64,000 nt of DNA, from contig CM028928.1 in the NCBI GenBank assembly GCA_016801845.1, positions 11,142,827 through 11,206,826 of the forward strand, in the 5' to 3' direction. This DNA comes from Polydactylus sextarius. Its lineage: Eukaryota; Chordata; Actinopteri; Polynemidae. A model generated the notes under the pieces. It was not told the origin of the DNA. It ran no database searches and was given only the letters and a program-made list of their open reading frames with translations. The position numbers were made by a program, and so were the translations under genes. Shown piece by piece: positions 60,359 to 64,000 of this stretch (within the stretch, counting starts at the first letter, position 1; each line of letters starts with the position of its first letter).

Positions 60359-63300
60359 TTTTTTTTTTTTATTGCCTCAGCACAACCACGACAGCTGATG
60401 TGTTCTCTGGTCGATCAAGAATCCTTTCAAATTTGGCACAAGTTTTTACTTTCTAGAATTTTTGTTCATTGGTCAAAAAACTGAAATAGTTTTATGCACT
60501 AACGTCTTGCAGCCAGACACTAGTGTACTTCTAGTACAGAAATTCTAGTTGCAAGTTGATGAATCTTTACTTAAACCTATATTTATAGATTTTTGGCTGT
60601 TTTTTAGCATCACAAAATAATTATTTATGTCCAATTGACATGTAGTAACATCAGCATCAATTAGTTTTACTTACGGTTTGATCCCCACCAGCTCCAGAGG
60701 GAAACATCTGCACTATGTCCAAGCGTAGCTCTCTGTCTGTTGTTAGCCTACCCAGTTAGCTTTTAGTACAGTTGATCAGAACAAGTGACATCAAGCACAA
60801 TGGTAAAGTTACGGCCCCCAGAAACCAAATCAGTGAGCTGAACTTTCAGTCGCTCTAGTACTGCTGAAACACAAGTCTCTTTTCACCTCTGTAATTAAAA
60901 CGTTCATTACCATGGGTCTATTCAATACCTTGTACTTGTACTCATTGGTTCCCTCCCTCACCTTGACTGTGTTTGCCACTTAGGGTAAATCCTAAATATA
61001 CGTAACCTGCTCCGAGTTCGTTAAAGGCACAGAGCGAACATCCAAGCGTCCTGCACCTTCCTTCCCTGTGGGAGAAAAAAAAATCAGCTTTCAGAGGACC
61101 GGATCAGGGGCGTCCAAATAAGAAAATGCAGAGAACAGAGAAATGAGCTACACAGTAGGAGAAGGTGAACTGATGAGGGAGGAGGAGAGGGTCAAGAGGC
61201 TGGACGTGCTTTTCCTCTTAGGAGTTGCTTCTTTTGGGAGAGCTGGTGTTTGTTTTACTATGGGTCTGATGAGAATGTAAATCCAGCTGTACTGTAATGC
61301 TCCACAGCCGTGGGCAAAGCTTAACCCTGCCCTTACGGACTCCTAAAGGAAAACACAAGGTATCTGGAACTCACAATACGAAAAAAACAGGCTTTATAAG
61401 TATATTTATTGAAGTTTCATTCAGATCAGGTTTGACAGTTAGGTTTTAAATGAATTCAGTGGAAGTATATAAGCACATAATGTTTTTATTTCTCGCAGAA
61501 TCCATGTGCGAGGGGCTCGAGTTACACCCGTAAAAGAAAGGAAACGCTGCTGCTTTATTTTTTCGTATCTAAATTTAGCAGACAGCGAACGTGTCACCGT
61601 GCCTGGTCTTTCTTACAGTGACATGATATGATACAAAGCAGAGAGACAGCCGTCACCTTCCCTTCCCCCCAAGAGCCAATCTACACGTAGGCCTGACAGG
61701 AGCATGAGGAAGCAGCCACATTACCCTCAATGACTCACAGCCAGCTGTGTTAGCATAGCATACCCATCCTCTACCTCATCTGGCGTCACATGGTGCTGGC
61801 AATTATCATCCCTCTTCCATGTGGCAATGACCGGAGGGAGCACGACTGTTTCTCCTCTCCTCAGCTCAATGGCTGACACAAGTTGTGACCAACTACTACC
61901 TCGGAGGTACATCGTCTGATATATCCCACTATATCCAGGCCAGATGACTCATTTGTTATCAAGATCATTTAAAGAAGAACTTTCAAAGTTGCCCTTCACT
62001 GACTCGGCTGTTGTGCCCATGGGAAAGGAGGGTAGAAGAGTCATTTTCGCAGCAGCAGCATCATAAAAATGTTGAATGTTATGAGCTGGTTTGGGACGTT
62101 GATGTGAATGAGAGGAGCTTTGATCAGCAACCGCAGAGCAGATAATCTCCACAGCAACCTGGCGACACTGTCACTTACTGTATCTCTATGTGCAGAACTC
62201 AAATAAAAGTATTGACAGTATAAAGACAGTGAGGTGGAAGTGACTCGCACATCAAGTTACTATGTGAGTATTAGCGGTGAAGCTCGAGAAAAAAAAAGAA
62301 AGATATGTACACTCCGAAAATATTTTCCATTTCAGACAGATTAGCGTATAAAGACGGACCTTCGCTTGCGTTTGAAGTTTCGAATTCTTTATTTTTTCTT
62401 GTCTTTTTGTTCTTTATTTATTTCACTTCAAATCTTCCTCAACAATCATAAAGGATCGCAGATAAAAGAGTAAAACTTGACAAAAGATAAACAAGACGGC
62501 GAAAATACAAGGGGAAGACTTAAATTTCCTTAAATTACATGACATGAATGTAATTAATGTTAAAATCTTACAGCCTGCTCATGTTTCTGCAAATGGTTTG
62601 TGACCCGTTCAACACACTCAGTGAGATATAATTGCGTAAAGCAACTGAATAAATGATTGAAAAAATAAAAGTAGCATCTACAATAAAAACATGAAATCCA
62701 GCATCTAACAGGAGATTCTCTCTCTGTTGAGACGAGAGAGATGTAACGCATATTAAATAGTCATATAATCAGTCCAGAGCTGCTGCATTGTAGTGAATTG
62801 GCCGGGAGGAATGAACATCATATACATAAGGTCAGGGCTGGACTGACCTGTATTGACCTATTTCCTATTTACTTGAAGTGTTCACAGTGGAAACGTCATC
62901 ACGGCTTTGTTATGCCTCCTCGCCCACAATAGCCAGAGTTTGGAGGCATTATGTATTTAGTTAGACGGTGGTGGTCGAGGGTCAAAAGTCACTGTTACCT
63001 CAGAGAACATGTTTCTTTTGGTCACAACTCATGAATTTAATCGTTATTTATCTTTACCTTGAATACAACCACAAGGCATAATTACAGTTTTATCATTATG
63101 TTTTATAGTGAAAGCATTAAAATGTGATATATGAACAATAAGCCTATATTTAACACTCATGTATTCAGATGATTTTCATTACAAGTATACATAAGTATAT
63201 ATGATGCATGTATATGAACTTATACGATATATATATATATCCATTTTTCGTATTTCCTGTCTTTGCTTTATCATGTCACTGTATACACTCTAGTTGTGTG

Positions 63301-63860
63301 CACTACCAAACAAGTTTGCACTTGATCAAATTAGCATAGACTTAATGACAGCACAGAAATCATCATGTTCTTCCAGCAATTAAAGTTAATAAACTGCAAT
63401 TTCTTCTGCAAGATGCTGAATTGTGACTTGTGAAAACTCATGTTTTTCTCTCTTCTGTCCTTTCTTGTCATCTCATTTCTTACCCCCACCCCCCTCCACA
63501 TCTGTTCTGTTTCTCTCTCTTGTCTGTCAACATTTTTTTCTCCCTCTGTTACTCTTCTATCTTCTTTCTCTGTCCCCTATCCAACACCAGTCGGTTTTTC
63601 GCAGCTCTCCGCTGCTGGGCTGCTTCCTGTTCGGCTTACCGCTGGGTGTAATTAGCCTGATGTGCTACGGCATCTGCACAGCCGAGTCGGATGACGGCTC
63701 GGAAGACATGGACGCGCTCAAGAGGGAGGGCCTGACCGACGAAGAGGAGGAAGAGGAGGAGGAGAGGCAACGCGCTGCTGAGCTGGAGGGCCCCGAAGAG
63801 GGAGAGAACGAGGAAGAAGACGCGGGAGAGAAAGATCCCGAGGAGAAGAAAACAGATTAA
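29526..63860 (+). CDS. tmx3: TMX3: thioredoxin-related transmembrane protein 3 (16 coding exons)
   Basis: ER membrane oxidoreductase of the PDI family. Exons: 29526-29556, 29805-29862, 31138-31177, 33045-33168, 33709-33754, 36926-37006, 37462-37561, 37788-37865, 38268-38334, 46430-46528, 50197-50254, 50461-50514, 53619-53675, 57704-57833, 60119-60187 and 63591-63860. They total 1,362 nt, giving 453 residues against 454 in human, with the same exon count as I recall for human. All introns are GT-AG and phases agree. The order is signal peptide (about 1-22), catalytic thioredoxin domain with WCGYC at 48-52 and cis-proline in RGYPTIKL, two redox-inactive thioredoxin-like domains, a membrane helix (about 372-394), an acidic cytosolic tail, and a C-terminal KKTD that fits the dilysine ER-retrieval signal. 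Possible N-glycosylation sites are N309 (NTS) and N337 (NGS). The active-site Tyr replaces His of mammals. Confidence 0.97.
29863..33044 (+). other. tmx3 introns 2-3 (flanking the 40-nt exon 3)
   Basis: Two introns separated by exon 3 (31138-31177). They contain a (TAAA)n stretch near 30,588-30,606, a poly-T near 31,664-31,684 and an unclassified repeat-like block near 32,190-32,460. Nothing else can be supported. Confidence 0.7.
32190..32460. repeat. Unclassified repeat-like block rich in GGTCGA motifs
   Basis: Within 90 bp the forms CAGTCGACTGGTCAA, ACTGGTCGATACG, GGTTCGACC and GATCGGTCGATT follow each other. Beyond it lie GCGCTGATTGGACCAGCC and GGGCCGGTCAGACCAG. Such clustered words look like a DNA-transposon end or subterminal repeats, but no pair of ends or target duplication was found. 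Confidence 0.3.
33045..33168 (+). CDS. tmx3: tmx3 exon 4: catalytic CGYC thioredoxin motif
   Basis: Encodes FYAPWCGYCKKLEPIW and onward to VGKMDATAYS. The two active-site cysteines are C49 and C52. The second middle residue is Tyr (codon TAC at the place of a His codon CAC/CAT), so the motif is CGYC and not the CGHC of human TMX3. The surrounding sequence is otherwise very close to mammals, which argues against misalignment. Confidence 0.95.
33510..33680 (+). repeat. Dispersed percomorph repeat, family C copy 3
   Basis: GGAACAGCTCAACATTTTC starts the copy, and ATTATGCTAAGCTGAGATAA with CTGGCTTCATATTTTCCAC follows, in the order of the family C text. It ends about 30 bp before tmx3 exon 5. Confidence 0.45.
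34615..35240. other. Low-repeat block in tmx3 intron 5, candidate conserved element
   Basis: About 600 bp of balanced composition, without simple repeats or recognised transposon text, containing homeodomain-like words (ATTAAGCGC, CCTTAATGC). This is only a compositional impression; no conservation data are available here. Confidence 0.2.
35276..35370 (+). repeat. Fragment of dispersed fish repeat, family D
   Basis: GAAGCTAATTATTATTTG, ATATTGATTAATCTGTGAAT, TATTCATTAGGTGTC and TTTATAAAATGTAAAA follow the order of a common repeat (AACGATTATTTTCATTATCGATTAATCTGTCGATTATTTTCTCGATTAATC...GTCTATAAAATGTCAG). Confidence 0.55.
35411..36836 (+). mobile_element. Decayed Tc1-like transposon, internally deleted, carrying a nested hAT
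   Basis: The left end (CTCAGTGGCCCCTTTATTG, then TGTACACC) and the right end (GGATCAAGAAAGTGGTCTCTG) are inverted forms of the Tc1-like end CACTTTATTAGGTACACC. TA dinucleotides sit at both edges (35,409-35,410 and 36,837-36,838). The left half keeps transposase text in frame (35,574-35,780: QAGLSISKT, LLGF, RKTPR); GTCAGCTAAGAGCAGGAAAC follows. The right half resumes at the end of the same transposase (CCAGCAAGATAACACAC, GTTTCCAACAACACAACAGG, TTCACTGCACAC) after the hAT insert. The catalytic middle is missing. A poly-T run (about 35,540-35,563) interrupts the left part. The element is inactive. Confidence 0.8.
35913..36610 (-). mobile_element. hAT-like element nested in the Tc1-like copy
   Basis: On the minus strand it begins CAGGGGTCGGCGTCCTGTGG, close to the familiar hAT end CAGGGGTCGGCAACC. 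The far end inverted reads GTTGCCGCACGTGGCTG, similar to the complementary end. The flanks are GTCTAGTC (35,905-35,912) and GTCTAGTG (36,611-36,618), a 7-of-8 match to the 8-bp target duplication expected for hAT. Inside, a frame with KRKVSEENTFNSSWIESFGF resembles the N-terminus of BED-finger hAT transposases, and it breaks soon after. It is 698 bp long, so most of the transposase is absent. Confidence 0.7.
37883..37910. repeat. Poly-T tract in tmx3 intron 8
   Basis: Twenty-eight T in a row, starting 17 nt after the end of exon 8. Confidence 0.95.
38855..39232 (-). other. Antisense intronic ORF, 125 codons, unknown
   Basis: The start codon has a near-ideal context (GTCACCATGG) and an in-frame TAA lies five codons upstream. 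The reading frame (MAMLDIYHILRIRVLEDSAE... to ...ELVLLRR) uses many G/C-ending codons and is more GC-rich than the intron around it. I recognise no domain, signal peptide or membrane helix. No poly(A) signal was seen close downstream on the minus strand. Possible explanations are chance, a small unannotated gene, a decayed exon or retrocopy, or an unknown repeat. Coding status is uncertain. Confidence 0.25.
41400..42950 (+). mobile_element. Broken L1/Tx1-like LINE remnant
   Basis: Two pieces of a LINE ORF2 are visible in order. At about 41,440-41,600, EAFKAVHRR, then IISYSTTKIQKKKK, shifting frame to ELKILEMQYKLLEELKA, corresponds to the region between endonuclease and reverse transcriptase. 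At about 42,080-42,430, TFGQLSGCKI and then RKLEVLKVIREDVKRWTALP, LSLWGRAEVIKMNFLAGLLF and FNKIDKLFFKSLMYGQTRK match the region after the reverse transcriptase of fish L1-type elements. The catalytic reverse-transcriptase core between them is missing, and stops and frameshifts are frequent. The 3' boundary is vague. Confidence 0.75.
41870..41960 (+). repeat. Repeat fragment paired with 43,585-43,700
   Basis: CTTTTAAAACCCACAAGACA, then AGGTTCTCCAGCATCACC and later TTATTGGAGCC, recur in a related form at 43,595-43,695 (CTTTTAAAACCCACAAGGCA, GGGCTCTCTAGCCACATC, GTCATTGGAACC). The two copies lie on the same strand 1.7 kb apart, the first within the L1-like stretch and the second beyond it. Confidence 0.6.
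43585..43700 (+). repeat. Second copy of the intron 9 repeat pair
   Basis: Partner of the fragment at 41,870-41,960; about 20 bp are almost identical (CTTTTAAAACCCACAAGGCA) and the rest is diverged. It may be two insertions of one repeat, or a local duplication. Confidence 0.55.
43775..44110 (+). repeat. Dispersed percomorph repeat, family A copy 3
   Basis: TTCACCATCTTAATTTCAGC, AAATGTTAGCCC, AACTGAAGCTGATGGGAATA, TCATTAC, GGCTATAAACCAAATGGACA and TAGAGGAAGTC follow the known order (TTCACCATCTTAGTTTAGC...GAGGCTGATGGGAATGTCATTAG...CATAAACCAAAGTATTGGAC). The earlier part, from 43,775, is interrupted by an AACCACAGGTTAACCACAG insertion. Confidence 0.65.
45220..45480. other. Low-repeat block in tmx3 intron 9, candidate conserved element
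   Basis: Non-repetitive sequence with words such as TTCTTGTAATTACTGTAATGG, split by blocks, and CATAATGAGGTCCCAGC. It is listed only because it stands out from the repeat-rich intron; no function is shown. Confidence 0.2.
49533..49592. other. Two overlapping inverted repeats
   Basis: GTGAATATTT (49,533-49,542) pairs with AAATATTCAC (49,560-49,569), a 10-bp stem with a 17-nt loop. TAGGGGCTA (49,550-49,558) pairs with TAGCCCCTA (49,584-49,592), a 9-bp stem with a 25-nt loop. The arms interleave, so the two hairpins exclude each other or could form a pseudoknot in RNA. All stems are perfect. Confidence 0.6.
49756..49769 (+). promoter_or_regulatory. Canonical CTCF core motif
   Basis: CCACCAGGGGGCAG fits the CTCF core CCASYAGRKGGCRS at every position. 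Occupancy cannot be judged from sequence. It lies in tmx3 intron 10. Confidence 0.6.
50119..50139. repeat. (GT)n microsatellite near the tmx3 exon 11 acceptor
   Basis: About ten GT units, 58 bp before exon 11. Confidence 0.9.
51390..51720. other. Low-repeat block in tmx3 intron 12, candidate conserved element
   Basis: About 330 bp with balanced composition and words such as GATCAGCAATTAGAC, TTTATAATTACAAG and GCAGTAATAAATATGAATTC. It looks unlike the surrounding repeat-rich DNA. No evidence of conservation is available from the window itself. Confidence 0.2.
52220..52390 (+). repeat. Dispersed percomorph repeat, family E
   Basis: GGAGCATTTAGCAGCTAAAG, AGCCAGACATTTCTCCCAGG, AGTTGGACC, AAACACAGCTAAATGGAGAG, and TCCAAATGAATACTAATGTA match in order a repeat common in percomorph introns (TTTAGCAGCTAAAGAGCCAGATATTTCC). 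Confidence 0.6.
54540..54780. other. Low-repeat block with TAATCC-type motifs, tmx3 intron 13
   Basis: GTGATTAGCC, CAGGATTAATTGCC and CACTAATCCTC within 150 bp resemble bicoid-class homeodomain sites (TAATCC/GGATTA). The block has no simple repeats. Regulatory function is only suggested. Confidence 0.25.
55015..55075. repeat. (ATT)n microsatellite
   Basis: About twenty uninterrupted ATT units. Likely polymorphic in length. Confidence 0.98.
56999..57045. repeat. (TG)n microsatellite
   Basis: About 23 uninterrupted TG units in tmx3 intron 13. Confidence 0.98.
57834..60118 (+). other. tmx3 intron 14
   Basis: A 2.3-kb intron with donor CAG|GTCCAA, which is weak. It includes a 26-nt poly-T (58,495-58,520), A-rich stretches near 58,580-58,620, and GCTAACATTAGC words near 59,705-59,755. 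The long open frame crossing 57,986-58,795 is low-complexity intron and has no domain. Confidence 0.75.
60261..60371. repeat. Compound (GT)n(AT)n(GT)n poly-T microsatellite
   Basis: GT units (60,261-60,274), about 36 AT units (to 60,346), GT units (to 60,358), then T to 60,371. It lies 74 bp after tmx3 exon 15. The AT core can self-pair. Confidence 0.98.
60680..60880. repeat. Possible dispersed fish repeat, family G
   Basis: GTAGCTCTCTGTCTGTTGTT, TAGCCTACCCAGTTAGC, GAAACCAAATCAGTGAGC and TACTGCTGAAACACAAGTC recall a GTTAGC-type repeat of percomorph genomes. Recognition is weak. Confidence 0.35.
61660..62230. other. Low-repeat block in tmx3 intron 15, candidate conserved element
   Basis: About 570 bp free of simple repeats, with words such as GATGACTCATTTGTTATC, AAGATCATTTAAAGAAG and GCAGATAATCTCC (GATA-like and AP-1/homeobox-like). 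It contrasts with repeat-rich DNA around it. Only composition supports it. Confidence 0.22.
62880..63100 (+). repeat. Dispersed percomorph repeat, family B copy 2
   Basis: TTATGCCTCCTCGCC, GGAGGCATTATGTATTTAG, GTGGTCGAGGGTCAAAAGTC, ACTGTTACCTCAGAGAACAT and GGTCACAACTCATGAATTTA follow the order of the known repeat (ATGCCTC...GGAGGCATTATGTTTTTGG...GGTCAAAGGTCACTGTGACCTC...GGCCATAACTCAAGAATTC). Confidence 0.65.
63591..63860 (+). CDS. tmx3: tmx3 exon 16: membrane helix, acidic tail and ER-retrieval signal
   Basis: Encodes residues 365-453. The hydrophobic run LLGCFLFGLPLGVISLMCYG forms the single membrane helix. The cytosolic tail is extremely acidic, with a run of eight Glu (from a GAGGAGGAAGAG-type codon tract near 63,741-63,765) and further Glu/Asp-rich text. 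The protein ends KKTD, a KKXX-type retrieval signal; human TMX3 also ends in a lysine-rich KKKD. The tail composition differs from human much more than the lumenal part does. Confidence 0.95.
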   Translation, partial: SVFRSSPLLGCFLFGLPLGVISLMCYGICTAESDDGSEDMDALKREGLTDEEEEEEEERQRAAELEGPEEGENEEEDAGEKDPEEKKTD

Positions 63861-64000
63861 CGCAGAGTCTCCCGTCGGATAGAGGATGATAGGCCTAGTC
63901 AAATGCGGTGAAATGAAACTCAAAGACACATCGTTGTGTTGCTGTTCTGCTTCTTTGTTTTTCATCTCACTTCCAGCGAAAAGGCTCCTCTAGCACAAAC
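63861..64000 (+). other. tmx3: tmx3 3' UTR, cut by the window end
   Basis: Follows the TAA stop at 63,858-63,860. No poly(A) signal is seen before the window ends, so the transcript continues beyond it. Confidence 0.8.

Noticed and set aside
63423..63590. Upstream extension of the last tmx3 open frame
   Set aside because: It is a pyrimidine-rich tract ending in ACACCAG, the exon 16 acceptor; protein conservation starts at SVFRSSPLLG.

Overview
The window is vertebrate nuclear DNA, almost certainly from a percomorph teleost. Three spliced protein-coding genes cover most of it. Their proteins are close to mammalian PRPF4B, PXDC1 and TMX3 across full length, with GT-AG introns whose phases join without a break. 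Fish origin is suggested by copies of dispersed repeats I recognise as common in percomorph introns (GCTAAC-rich and related families), by Tc1-like, hAT-like, piggyBac-like and L1-like remnants, and by dense (GT)n, (AT)n and poly-T tracts. There are no bacterial features, CRISPR arrays, rRNA genes or convincing tRNA genes.

Layout. 1-680: sequence beyond the end of prpf4b, with one old repeat. 680-9,055, minus strand: prpf4b, 16 coding exons, 1,018 codons, an RS-rich spliceosomal kinase. 9,056-16,800: about 7.7 kb between two divergent genes, with a short tandem repeat and two dispersed repeats. 16,810-25,714, plus strand: pxdc1, 5 coding exons, 233 codons, then a 3' UTR that may reach about 28,240. 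28,240-29,525: a short intergenic stretch with two local tandem duplications, a CTCF-like site and a compact tmx3 promoter with an exact NRF1-type site. 29,526-63,860, plus strand: tmx3, 16 coding exons, 453 codons, with small exons and introns up to 8 kb. The window ends inside the tmx3 3' UTR.

The genes do not form one pathway. PRPF4B is a nuclear splicing kinase, PXDC1 is a poorly understood PX-domain protein, and TMX3 is an ER membrane thiol-disulfide oxidoreductase. Human PRPF4B and PXDC1 are neighbours on 6p25 while TMX3 is on chromosome 18, so the fish order probably keeps an older linkage.

I found no new biological system. The observations most worth a second look are: a CGYC active site in TMX3 where mammals have CGHC; a hAT-like element nested in a Tc1-like transposon with a 7-of-8 target-site duplication; a piggyBac-like fossil bounded by TTAA; a broken L1-like element; an antisense intronic ORF of 125 codons with a strong start context; a canonical CTCF motif; an overlapping inverted-repeat structure; and several low-repeat intronic blocks that could be conserved regulatory elements.
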